Below, in pieces: positions 7,580 to 16,123 of a stretch of 64,000 nucleotides of DNA. The stretch's first letter is position 1, and every line of letters begins with the position of its first letter. The position numbers were made by a program, and so were the translations under genes. The notes below the pieces were generated by a model. The model saw only the letters and a program-made list of their open reading frames with translations. It made no database searches and was not told the origin of the DNA. The DNA comes from Myroides odoratimimus (GTDB lineage: Bacteria > Bacteroidota > Bacteroidia > Flavobacteriales > Flavobacteriaceae): positions 157,027 through 221,026 of the forward strand of contig NZ_JACAKB010000001.1 in assembly GCF_030326305.1 (NCBI RefSeq), in the 5' to 3' direction.

Positions 7580-7972
7580 ATGGAAACTAATAGACAAAAG
7601 AAGATGGGAGCCTTATTGCAAAAAGATATCGTGGATATCTTGCAAGGTGAGGTGCGTAAGAACGGGATAACTAACTTAGTTATTTCGGTTTCTAAAGTGA
7701 ATATAACAAGTGATTTATCAGTAGCGAGAGTGTACTTAAGTATCTTCCCTATCGATAAAGGTGAAGAGCTACTAAAAGGAATAAAATCTAATGCTCCGTT
7801 AATTAAACACGAATTAGCACAGCGAGTAAAACACCAAATGAGAAAGGTGCCAGACTTACTGTTCTACGTGGATGATAGCTTAGAGTATATCGATCAAATC
7901 GACAAAGCGCTTACGGGTGACGAAAACCCTATCGCTAATCCTGATTTATTAGAAAAGAGAAAGAAAAAATAG
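7580..7972 (+). CDS. rbfA: 30S ribosome-binding factor A
   Basis: 130 residues from the ATG at 7580. RbfA binds the pre-30S subunit and helps the 5' end of 16S rRNA mature, notably in the cold. The KH-like fold shows METNRQKKMGALLQKDI, the LVISVSKVNITSDLSVARVY strand, and RVKHQMRKVPDLLFYVDDS, all family hallmarks. An upstream in-frame TTG at 7550 lies before the promoter -7 element and is rejected as start. The permease gene follows two bases after the stop, so both are co-transcribed. Confidence 0.95.
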   Translation: METNRQKKMGALLQKDIVDILQGEVRKNGITNLVISVSKVNITSDLSVARVYLSIFPIDKGEELLKGIKSNAPLIKHELAQRVKHQMRKVPDLLFYVDDSLEYIDQIDKALTGDENPIANPDLLEKRKKK

Positions 7973-7973
7973 A

Positions 7974-9179
7974 TTGAAGTTTTCCCTATACATAGCGAAA
8001 CGTTATGCCTTTAGTAAAAGTAAGAGTAAGGCAATTAATGTTATTACGACAATATCTTCTGTAGGTATTGTAGTGAGTGCTATGGCTATGTTTATCGTGT
8101 TATCGGTATTCAGTGGGTTAAAAGCGTATAGTCTTTCTTTCGTTGATGATTTAGATCCAGATTTAAAAGTTTTTACCCCAAAGGGTAAAAGCTTTGTAGT
8201 CGAGGACAGACAGATTCTGGATTTAGAAGAGTCAGGTTATTTTAAGGGTATAGCTAAGGTAGTAGAGGATCGCTTGTTATTTTCGTTTAAGGATAAGCAG
8301 GCAGTCTCTATGATTAAAGGGATTGACTCTAACTTCGTTAATGTGACTGACTTTGACGAAAAGGTAGAGTATGGTAGTTGGCTAGAACCTGATACGGATG
8401 ATGCAGTAGTGGGAGTGGGTATGTCTCACTTATTATCTATGGGACTGTTCGATACTGAGAATGCCTTTGAGGCGTTGGCTTTAAAACCTGGTAAAGGAAC
8501 TATCGAAAATCCTGAAGATGCTTTTATAAAGAGGCATTTAAACCCTACAGGTGTATATGTCTTAGGTAACGATGATCTGGATAATAAGTATGTGTTCGTC
8601 GATATAGATAATGCACGTGCACTACTGAATATACCTACTACTGAGGTGACTAATCTAGAACTGGCTATCGCTGAGGGAGTGTCTGAAGGTAAAGCTGTTC
8701 AGAAGATTAAGGAGGTACTCGGTGAAGAGTATATCGTAAAGAATAAAACACAGCTAAACGATGGGTTGTACCGTATGTTGAATATGGAGAATCTAGTTGT
8801 TTATCTGATATTCGTATTGGTGGTGATCATGGCTCTGTTTACATTAGTAGGGTCTATGATTATGATCATTCTTGAAAAACAGCCTAATATTAAAACGCTG
8901 AACCAAATAGGTGTGCCTGTGAGTGATCTGCGCAAGATATTTTTATTCCAAGGATTGATTATCTGTGTGTTAGGGAGTGTGATAGGATTGGTATTGGGGG
9001 CTATTGTGGTCTCATTACAAGTTGCTTTTGGGTTTATTTCTATCCGAGAAGGACTTGCTTATCCAGTTGCTTTTAACTGGATAAATATCTTCGTTGTATT
9101 AATATCTATTATTGTGCTAGGATTGTTAGCCTCTCTTGTCTCTTCGTCAAGAGTAAATAATAGTTATTTAAAATTATAA
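7974..9179 (+). CDS. LolC/LolE-type ABC transporter permease
   Basis: 401 residues, starting with TTG at 7974, two bases after the rbfA stop; no ATG gives a complete first membrane helix. It belongs to the lipoprotein-releasing permease family (FtsX/MacB-like): a transmembrane helix at about 22-45 after FSLYIAKRYAFSKSKSKAIN, a long periplasmic domain (about 46-265), and three C-terminal helices (about 270-395) with the EKQPNIKTLNQIGVP coupling segment. Its role would be extraction of lipoproteins from the inner membrane; the partner ATPase LolD is not in this window. Bacteroidota usually have a single LolCE-like permease that acts as a homodimer. Confidence 0.9.
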   Translation: MKFSLYIAKRYAFSKSKSKAINVITTISSVGIVVSAMAMFIVLSVFSGLKAYSLSFVDDLDPDLKVFTPKGKSFVVEDRQILDLEESGYFKGIAKVVEDRLLFSFKDKQAVSMIKGIDSNFVNVTDFDEKVEYGSWLEPDTDDAVVGVGMSHLLSMGLFDTENAFEALALKPGKGTIENPEDAFIKRHLNPTGVYVLGNDDLDNKYVFVDIDNARALLNIPTTEVTNLELAIAEGVSEGKAVQKIKEVLGEEYIVKNKTQLNDGLYRMLNMENLVVYLIFVLVVIMALFTLVGSMIMIILEKQPNIKTLNQIGVPVSDLRKIFLFQGLIICVLGSVIGLVLGAIVVSLQVAFGFISIREGLAYPVAFNWINIFVVLISIIVLGLLASLVSSSRVNNSYLKL

Positions 9180-9212
9180 TTTATTAGCCTTCATCTTTAG
9201 AAGGAAATTGTT

Positions 9213-9240
9213 TGTTCGAAAGTTTTTCGAACGGTTTTTG
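9213..9240 (+). terminator. hairpin terminator after the permease gene
   Basis: GTTCGAAA pairs with TTTCGAAC across a very short loop and is followed by GGTTTTTG. Confidence 0.5.
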
Positions 9241-9516
9241 TAAATTCTTTACTTATTTGTTGATTTAATTAGTGTTGTAACTTTTTGATAGCCCGTAGGT
9301 AAGCTGTTCTAAAGTTGCGATATGTGTACTTTATAATTAACTTCTATTACTTATTGTGAGTATTTTTATGAAAGAGTCTTTTTTTCTTTTTTTTCTGTTA
9401 TTTTTAAGTAAAAAGCGTGTTTTTTTGAAATATTGGTAGTATTTTAATTAACTGTTTGGGGGTGGTATGTGTGTGATTTAGGAATTTATTATTTCATGTA
9501 TTAATTGCCATTTTCC

Positions 9517-9524
9517 TACATTTG
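9517..9524 (+). promoter_or_regulatory. -7 promoter element of the Sel1/Hsp90 operon
   Basis: TACATTTG matches TAnnTTTG exactly and lies 49 bases before the ATG of the first operon gene. No convincing -33 element is seen. Confidence 0.5.
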
Positions 9525-9573
9525 CTATAAAATGAAAAAGAACTAAAAAAATCAGCTTGTTTACAAGGTAGTT

Positions 9574-12099
9574 ATGAAACAGTTTACTATGGAATATTTA
9601 AATTACGTTAGAGAATTTGCAAATGACAGTATGTCTATTACAGCACATGCTGAAGAGTTTTTAAATAAGAATGATTACAGCAATCCACATGAGTGGTATA
9701 AAGCGCATGCGATCTGTATGCTGGCTGAACAAATCGGGAAGAATAATGAGGTGCTGGAGAAGCTGTATGATCAGCTGAATGAAGACTCTAACTGTCTTCA
9801 TAGTAGTATGAGCCTTAGTGATGAGGATTATGCAGACTGGTTTACAGATGTGAAAGCACTGAATGACATATTTATAGATAGGGGATATAAGCATGCTTAT
9901 GCTTATCAATACGAATTATTCATTAACTCTAGATACGGATTTAGAGATGAAGAAAGAGCTGTAGGCTATCTAAAGAAAGGTGTGGAATTAGGAGATGACT
10001 TGTGTAAATGTTATGTAGGGTATGCTATGTATTATGGTACACAAGGGTATGAGAAAGATGAAGAGGGAGCAGTAGCACTTCTAAAAACTGCCGTAGATGG
10101 AGAGAGAGCAAATATCGCTAATCTATTTTTGTTAAACATCGAGTTTAGAGGATGTGCTTCAGGTGAGGAAGGTAAAGCTGTGGTAGAGAAGTTCTCTGAA
10201 CTAATCAATGTGAAGAAAAGAGGGCTTTATATCTTAGCTGATTACTATCTAAGAGAAGATGATAACGTTAGTGCTGAAGCTGCTTTAAAAGATGGTATTG
10301 CGAATAATAGTGCTTACTGCAAGTACTTGTTAGGAATGATGGCGTGTAATGGTCGTTTTGAAGAATTAGGCTATACAGAAGAGCAAGGTAGAGAGTTACT
10401 AGCAGATGCTTATGACTATGGTATCACACATGCAGGATATGTACTAGGGTATTCTTACTTCTATCCTAGAACAGAAGGACTAGAAGCTAAGCAAGAAGAG
10501 GGTATTGAAATGTTCAAGAAATCTATTGCTTACTATTCTAGTGAGGCTACACTAGAGCTAGCTATTATCTACTTGTATAATAAAGAGTTTAAAGATATCG
10601 CTAAAGGGATGGAGTTTTTAGACAGAGGAGTAGAGTATAAATACGATAGAGCAATGTCTGAAAAAGGCTTTGTCTTATTAGATTTCGAAGAGGTAGAACG
10701 CGATGTAGAAGGAGGAAAAGCACTGTTAGAGCAAGCTATGGCAGCAGGTAATGATTATGCTCCTTATCGATTAGGACTAGCGTATCAGAATGCTGAGTTT
10801 GAAGAAGAGGCAGATTATGAAAAGGCGTTATATTTATTTGAGTTAGCAGCTGAGCGAAATAACTTATCAGGATTAGAATTAGCTGGTCGTTATCACCGTT
10901 TTGGGTATGCTGGAGAACCTAATCTAGATAAAGCAGTTAGCTACTACCAAAGAGGGATAGAATATTTTAACTCTAATTACTGTAAGGTAGAACTAGCAAT
11001 GCTATTAGAGAGAGGAGAAGGTATAGAGCAGGATGTAGCTGAGGCAGCTCGCTTATATGAGGATGCGCTGAATGAAGGATATACTTATGCGGCTATTCGT
11101 CTAGGGTTTATCTATGAAGAAGGTAGTGTAGGAGAACCTGATTATGCTAAAGCAAGGGCTCACTTCGAGTTAGCTGCAGAACAAGATATGGCAGAAGGTG
11201 TATATCACTTAGCTCGCTGTTATAGATATGGTACTGGAGGTGAAGAGAACCAAGAGAAATCATTTGAGTTATTTTCTAAAGCACTAGAATTAGGTTTTAT
11301 AGACGCTAATGTTGATATCGCTCTATTCTATGAAGAAGGTATTAATGGTGGAGAGCCTGATTATGAAAAGGCTTTTGAATATATGATAGTTGGTGCAGAG
11401 GCAGGGTTTAGCTATGCACAGTATAAAGTAGGAGTTTATTACTCTTATGGGTATCTAGCAGAAACAAATGTAGAACTAGGTAAAGAGTGGTTTGAGAAAT
11501 CAGTAGAGAGTGGTTCTCCTCTAGGGATGTTGTCACTAGGAGACTATTATCTATATGGATATGGAGAAGAGAAGGAATATGATAAAGCCTTTGAATACTA
11601 TATCGCAGCAGAAGAGAGAAACTATATTTCTGAAGGACTTGGTATTTGTTACCAATTCGGATTAGGAGTAGAGGTGGATGAAACTAAGGCATTCCACTAC
11701 TATAAATTGGCTGCTGATAGACAGTATGATGCTGCTATTTTCCGCTTAGGATTGTGTTACTTCTATGGCAATGGAACCGAGAGAGATCTAGTAGAAGCAT
11801 TCCATTACTTAAAGCAAGTGGCTGATAGAGGTAATATGGATGCCGCTAGTTATGTAGGGTTAATGTTAGTGAAAGGTGATGGTGCAGAGAAAGATTCTGA
11901 ATATGGTGTGAGTTATTTGATTCAAGCTGCAGAAGCAGGTTTTGATATGGCACAGTATGAGTTAGCTAACTGTTATTTAAAAGGAGAAGGAGTTCCTCAG
12001 AGTGATGACTCTGCTATGGAATGGTATCAACAGGCTGCAGAGAATGGCAATGAAGATGCACAGAAGATAGTAGGAGGTCCTCGTAAAAGAAGAAGATAA
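9574..12099 (+). CDS. large Sel1-repeat protein
   Basis: 841 residues. After an N-terminal helical part (1-130) nearly the whole protein is a run of Sel1-like repeats of 34-38 residues, each with the pattern A-x-Y-x-L-G-x-x-Y-x-x-G-x-G-x-x-x-D-x-x-K-A-x-x-Y-x-x-x-A (for example YHLARCYRYGTGGEE, FRLGLCYFYGNGTERD, YELANCYLKGEGVPQSD). Such repeats form a right-handed superhelix used as a protein-binding scaffold. There is no signal peptide, so the protein is cytoplasmic. It ends in a short basic tail (PRKRRR). Its stop codon overlaps the start of the Hsp90-family gene by one base (TAATG), so the two are translationally coupled. By analogy with helical-repeat cochaperones of eukaryotic Hsp90 it may be an adaptor for that ATPase; this is inference. 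Confidence 0.9.
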   Translation: MKQFTMEYLNYVREFANDSMSITAHAEEFLNKNDYSNPHEWYKAHAICMLAEQIGKNNEVLEKLYDQLNEDSNCLHSSMSLSDEDYADWFTDVKALNDIFIDRGYKHAYAYQYELFINSRYGFRDEERAVGYLKKGVELGDDLCKCYVGYAMYYGTQGYEKDEEGAVALLKTAVDGERANIANLFLLNIEFRGCASGEEGKAVVEKFSELINVKKRGLYILADYYLREDDNVSAEAALKDGIANNSAYCKYLLGMMACNGRFEELGYTEEQGRELLADAYDYGITHAGYVLGYSYFYPRTEGLEAKQEEGIEMFKKSIAYYSSEATLELAIIYLYNKEFKDIAKGMEFLDRGVEYKYDRAMSEKGFVLLDFEEVERDVEGGKALLEQAMAAGNDYAPYRLGLAYQNAEFEEEADYEKALYLFELAAERNNLSGLELAGRYHRFGYAGEPNLDKAVSYYQRGIEYFNSNYCKVELAMLLERGEGIEQDVAEAARLYEDALNEGYTYAAIRLGFIYEEGSVGEPDYAKARAHFELAAEQDMAEGVYHLARCYRYGTGGEENQEKSFELFSKALELGFIDANVDIALFYEEGINGGEPDYEKAFEYMIVGAEAGFSYAQYKVGVYYSYGYLAETNVELGKEWFEKSVESGSPLGMLSLGDYYLYGYGEEKEYDKAFEYYIAAEERNYISEGLGICYQFGLGVEVDETKAFHYYKLAADRQYDAAIFRLGLCYFYGNGTERDLVEAFHYLKQVADRGNMDAASYVGLMLVKGDGAEKDSEYGVSYLIQAAEAGFDMAQYELANCYLKGEGVPQSDDSAMEWYQQAAENGNEDAQKIVGGPRKRRR

Positions 12100-13877
12100 T
12101 GGAAAATCAGAAACAGTTTCAGTTTCAAGTGAATATGAAGGGCATGATAGAGCTGTTGTCAGAGCATATATATAGCTCTCCAACAGTATTCGTCAGAGAA
12201 CTTCTACAGAATGGTATGGATGCGGTGACAGTCCGAAAAGGCATCGATGAAAGCTTTAAGGGAAAGATCAATATTACCTTTGAAGGAGATCGTTTAATCT
12301 TTCAAGATAATGGAGTAGGACTTACACAAGATGATGTGCATCAGTTCTTATCTGTTATTGGGCAAAGCTCTAAGCGTGGAGAATTAGCTGATAAAGACTT
12401 AATCGGTAAGTTTGGTATTGGGTTGTTGTCATGTTTAGTAGTGAGTGAGGCTATTGTTGTAGAATCGCGTTCGCTCTATAAAGACGAGTCTGTAAGATGG
12501 ACGGGTAAAGCGGACGGTACATATGAAGTAGAAACGATCCCTTTATTAGATGAAGTAGGTACTAAGGTAATCTTAGATGCAAAGAAAGCTTGGCGTAGTC
12601 TGTTTAAGCGTGATGAGGTGAAACAGAATGTGCTGTTTTATGGTAGTGCATTACCTATAGAAGTGAACCTAATCGAAAAGGGAGAGGTAGAGCAATGCTT
12701 AGATGGTAATCCTGTATGGTTAGATAACGAAAGTTCAAAAGAACAGTTATTAGACTATGGTAAGGAAGTGTTTAAGACGAAGTTCTTAGATGTGTTTAGA
12801 CTATATTCTGAAGCAGGTGAGATACAAGGAGTAGCTTATATTATCCCGAATAAGGTGAATACTACAGCTACCAAAGAGCATAAAATCTTTTTGAAAAAGA
12901 TGTATCTATGCGATCAGGCTACTAATCTGTTGCCTGAGTGGACTTCTTTTGTGCGTTGTATTTTTAATTCGAATGCGTTACAACCTACGGCTTCTAGAGA
13001 GTCATTAATGAATAATGCGGTCTTACAAGAATCTAAAAAGGAGCTGAGTGAGTGTTTTAAAGATTACTTAAAGACGCTTTCTATTACTAGTCCTGAGATT
13101 CTAGAGAAGATTATTAGTATTCACCATATGTTTATTAAGGCATTGGCTGCATCTGATAACGAGATTATGACTATGTTCGAAGATTACCTTCCTTTTGAGA
13201 CGAATCAGGGAATGATGGCTTTCGGAGAAATTAAAGAGATGTATAAAAATATATATTATACTCCATCTCTAGATGATTATAGACAAATACGTCGTATAGC
13301 AGGCTCTCAGAATAAGTTAGTGATTAATGCAGCGTATAGCTATGAGACGGATCTGATAGAGAAGCTTAAACGCTCTCATACAGAGTTAAAGCTAGAACGT
13401 ATCGCGCCTAATGATATTCTAGAGGAATTCGAAGATGCCATAGAAGATAGTAAGCGTATAGAGCACTTTATAGAAAAAGCGAATAAAATATTAAAAAGAC
13501 ATTTCTGTAGAGCAGAGGTAAAAAGATTTGAGCCAAAAGATACGACAGCGATTTACATTGCTAATGAGGATGCTCTGACTTCTAAAAATATTCAGAGTTT
13601 GTCTCAAACGTCAAATCCTTTTGCAAGTACTTTACAGCATTTTAAAAAGAAAGAGGAGGTAATGCCTACGCTGTGTTTTAATCAACAGAGTGAGTTGGTA
13701 GAGAAAGTAATGCTTATCGATGATGATGAGTTGTTCGAAGCTTTAATCAATGTGCTTTATGTACAGGCTCTTATGCTAGGAGGTTATACTATTAATAAAA
13801 GAGAGATGGATACTTTCAACGATGCTTTATATCAGTTTATGATCTTAGGGATGTCTAATTTCTTACCTAAATTTTAA
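12099..13877 (+). CDS. Hsp90-family ATPase, distinct from canonical HtpG
   Basis: 592 residues. The N-terminal GHKL ATPase is intact: N-box VRELLQNGMDAV (E34, N38, D41), G1 box QDNGVGL (D70), G2 box GKFGIGLLS (103-111) and GTKVIL (154-159). In the middle domain, TASRES carries the arginine (R300) that contacts the ATP gamma-phosphate in Hsp90. The C-terminal 250 residues do not look like the HtpG dimerization domain. It matches my memory of the group annotated only as 'HSP90 family protein' in actinobacteria and elsewhere (start pattern FQV-x(5)-LLS-x-H-x-YSSP). Flanked by a Sel1-repeat gene with one-base overlap and by helical-repeat-like genes two bases downstream. Substrates are unknown. 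Confidence 0.9.
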   Translation: MENQKQFQFQVNMKGMIELLSEHIYSSPTVFVRELLQNGMDAVTVRKGIDESFKGKINITFEGDRLIFQDNGVGLTQDDVHQFLSVIGQSSKRGELADKDLIGKFGIGLLSCLVVSEAIVVESRSLYKDESVRWTGKADGTYEVETIPLLDEVGTKVILDAKKAWRSLFKRDEVKQNVLFYGSALPIEVNLIEKGEVEQCLDGNPVWLDNESSKEQLLDYGKEVFKTKFLDVFRLYSEAGEIQGVAYIIPNKVNTTATKEHKIFLKKMYLCDQATNLLPEWTSFVRCIFNSNALQPTASRESLMNNAVLQESKKELSECFKDYLKTLSITSPEILEKIISIHHMFIKALAASDNEIMTMFEDYLPFETNQGMMAFGEIKEMYKNIYYTPSLDDYRQIRRIAGSQNKLVINAAYSYETDLIEKLKRSHTELKLERIAPNDILEEFEDAIEDSKRIEHFIEKANKILKRHFCRAEVKRFEPKDTTAIYIANEDALTSKNIQSLSQTSNPFASTLQHFKKKEEVMPTLCFNQQSELVEKVMLIDDDELFEALINVLYVQALMLGGYTINKREMDTFNDALYQFMILGMSNFLPKF

Positions 13878-13879
13878 GT

Positions 13880-14956
13880 ATGTATCGGTTAGAAATACAA
13901 AAGCTGTTATTGGCTATTGATGAAAATATAGATGATCAGGAACTGTGTTTAAGTTTCATTCGTCAAGGTATTCAGATTGCTGATAAACACAATGATCTCG
14001 ATTGGGGAGTGGAGTTGCGTTATAGTTTAATACACGAAGAACGTGCTACTTCTGGATGTACAGAAAGTGTACTGGCTTTTGCATGGATTTTAGATGTATG
14101 TGATCGCTATCCTGAGCGTTTTCACGAGTCAGAGTTCTTGTTAGAGTACGAGTGGATGCTGTGCTCTGCATATAGTAATGCATCACTGTCTACAGAACAG
14201 ATTCTAGCAGTAGCAGATGACCTGTATGCAAGATTAGAGCGTAATCATATCAGCAAGCGTGGGTACTACTTCACTATGGCAGAGTATGTCCAAAACATAG
14301 GAGATTATACGAAAGGTGAAGAATATATCAAACTAGCGATGCAAGAGCCTTATGACGATGAGAATATAGAAATAATGGAATATGATTATCGCATAGAGAA
14401 TTTAGTTTTAATGGGGAGATTTGATGAGGCTATTGTATTAATGGAGCAAGTAGAATTAAAGAAATTAAGTGATTTTGCTTTACCTTTTGAGACTTATTGT
14501 GCGATGGCTTATTGTATGGCAAAAGAAGAGGATGTAAGAGCATCTATTTACTTAGAAAAGGCAAAGGCTTCTTTTGAAACGTTAAGAGAAGTAAATAGCT
14601 CCATGTTATACAGTATGACACGTCTAATGTATGCTATGTATTTATTGAAGGATGGTATGATGTGGTCTACCTTTGAGCGTATTGCTGATTGGGAAATAGA
14701 TGCAGAAGATGATTTACAGTATATGTTGAGTAGACATGCTGCTTTGATTTGTGCTCAAGGAGGAGTGAAGGCATTAACTTTATCTCCTAGACTGTCTTAT
14801 TATGAATCTGATGGAATGTATGATTTGGCACAGTTATATAAGTATTATGATAATATAGCTAACAGATTAGCGCTACAGTTTGACTTGCGTAATGGCTCAG
14901 ATTTTTGTTCTAAGGAATACAAAGAATTAAAAATGATGAATGGAATAAAAATATAG
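13880..14956 (+). CDS. helical-repeat-like protein, first of two tandem paralogs
   Basis: 358 residues, no named family recognised. It is all-helical in appearance with TPR-like spacing (for example GYYFTMAEYVQNIGDYTKGEEYI and VLMGRFDEAIVLMEQV). No signal peptide, no membrane segment. It starts two bases after the Hsp90-family stop and ends three bases before its paralog. Shared landmarks with the paralog include ADKHNDLDWG near residue 35-45, a SEFL-x-EY-x-WM segment, and a C-terminal LSYYESDGMYDLAQLY-like block. Probably a cytoplasmic adaptor or client-recognition protein of the operon; inference from context only. Confidence 0.85.
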   Translation: MYRLEIQKLLLAIDENIDDQELCLSFIRQGIQIADKHNDLDWGVELRYSLIHEERATSGCTESVLAFAWILDVCDRYPERFHESEFLLEYEWMLCSAYSNASLSTEQILAVADDLYARLERNHISKRGYYFTMAEYVQNIGDYTKGEEYIKLAMQEPYDDENIEIMEYDYRIENLVLMGRFDEAIVLMEQVELKKLSDFALPFETYCAMAYCMAKEEDVRASIYLEKAKASFETLREVNSSMLYSMTRLMYAMYLLKDGMMWSTFERIADWEIDAEDDLQYMLSRHAALICAQGGVKALTLSPRLSYYESDGMYDLAQLYKYYDNIANRLALQFDLRNGSDFCSKEYKELKMMNGIKI

Positions 14957-14959
14957 TTA

Positions 14960-16021
14960 ATGAATTATAATCTAGAAATACAGAAGATATTATTAAAGGT
15001 AGAAGAATTACCTAGTTTTAGTGATAAAGTAAAGGCATTAAAAGAAGCTATTGCTCTTGCCGATAAACATAATGATTTAGATTGGGGGTTTGATTTAAGA
15101 TTAACCTTGATTCAGAAAGAGAGAAATACCTCTAAGTGTGAAGAGAGTTTTCCTGCATTTGCATGGATACTTAATGCGAGTGATTCTAATGAGGATTACT
15201 TCGATGAATCAGAGTTTTTATGGGAGTATAAGTGGATGTTCTGTTCTGCTTACCGCAATGCTTCTATTTCTTTAGAGCAAATTAAAGAAATAGGAGATGA
15301 CTTAAGAAGACGTCTTAAAAAGAACGGATATAGTGATAGAGCATATTATAATGTAATGACTGGATATGCACTACATCTAAGAGATTATAAGTTAGCACAA
15401 GAGTATATTCGCTTGGCTGATGAAGAGATCTTAGACGATATGGCTAACTGCCCTGCTTGTGAATTAGATACTAAAGTAGAGACTTTATTAGACTTAGGTC
15501 ATATAGATGAGTCATTAGTAAAGGCACAAGACTTGATTAATAAGAAGTTGACCTGTTATTCAATGCCTTTCCAAACCTTTTGTAGTTTTGCTAATAAGTT
15601 ATATGATGCTGGTGATGATAGAGCTTCTATCTACTTCGATAAAGCATTAGAAGAATATCACGCACATGATCAATACGATAGTTCTGTAGGATACTCTATG
15701 GGACAGTTAGTGTCTTATATGGCAAAAACAAAGCATCCTGAGATGTGGAGCTTCTTCTCTCGTATCTGTGAGTGGCAGTTAGGGGCTGAAGATATACATA
15801 TCTATAACTTTGCTAAAGCAATGGCTCCGTTGATGCAAGGAGGAGGTGAAGTAACATTAAGCTTATCTCCACTATTGCCTTACTATCAAGAGTCGGGTGT
15901 GTATAAGCTATCTGATTTGTATACTTACTTTAAGGATACGGCTTATGATTATGCTAATAGATTCGATCAACGTAATCACAATACCAATTTTAAACAAGAA
16001 GTAGATAAGGCATTAAACTAA
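14960..16021 (+). CDS. helical-repeat-like protein, second tandem paralog
   Basis: 353 residues, clearly homologous along its whole length to the preceding protein (ADKHNDLDWGFDLRLTLI, ESEFLWEYKWMFCSAYRNAS, and LSLSPLLPYYQESGVYKLSD line up with it). It is moderately diverged, so the duplication is old and both copies have been kept. Helical, cytoplasmic, without recognisable catalytic motif. It ends the operon; a strong terminator hairpin follows at 16049-16083. Confidence 0.85.
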   Translation: MNYNLEIQKILLKVEELPSFSDKVKALKEAIALADKHNDLDWGFDLRLTLIQKERNTSKCEESFPAFAWILNASDSNEDYFDESEFLWEYKWMFCSAYRNASISLEQIKEIGDDLRRRLKKNGYSDRAYYNVMTGYALHLRDYKLAQEYIRLADEEILDDMANCPACELDTKVETLLDLGHIDESLVKAQDLINKKLTCYSMPFQTFCSFANKLYDAGDDRASIYFDKALEEYHAHDQYDSSVGYSMGQLVSYMAKTKHPEMWSFFSRICEWQLGAEDIHIYNFAKAMAPLMQGGGEVTLSLSPLLPYYQESGVYKLSDLYTYFKDTAYDYANRFDQRNHNTNFKQEVDKALN

Positions 16022-16048
16022 ACGTGCTTATTGACTTTAGATATTTAC

Positions 16049-16083
16049 AGCAAGACTTCAGAGTATAAGGTCTTGCTTTTTTT
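16049..16083 (+). terminator. terminator of the Sel1/Hsp90 operon
   Basis: AGCAAGAC (16049-16056) pairs with GTCTTGCT (16070-16077), followed by a T run. Confidence 0.85.
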
Positions 16084-16087
16084 ATAT

Positions 16088-16117
16088 AAAAAAAAGCCAC
16101 TCTTTTTGGGAGTGGCT
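16088..16117 (-). terminator. terminator of the convergent acidic-protein gene
   Basis: Read on the minus strand, AGCCACTC pairs with GAGTGGCT and is followed by a run of T. It lies just after the stop codon of the minus-strand gene. Confidence 0.85.
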
Positions 16118-16123
16118 GTATCG

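Larger units (their letters stand above)
9180..9573. other. intergenic region before the Sel1/Hsp90 operon
   Basis: No gene is seen. It holds a terminator-like hairpin after the permease gene (GTTCGAAA 9213-9220 with TTTCGAAC 9224-9231, then a T-rich run) and a -7 promoter element at 9517-9524. The rest is AT-rich without recognisable features. Confidence 0.6.

Noticed and set aside
12099-13877. Canonical chaperone HtpG
   Set aside because: The ATPase and middle-domain hallmarks fit Hsp90, but the C-terminal part and the start pattern belong to a separate subfamily.
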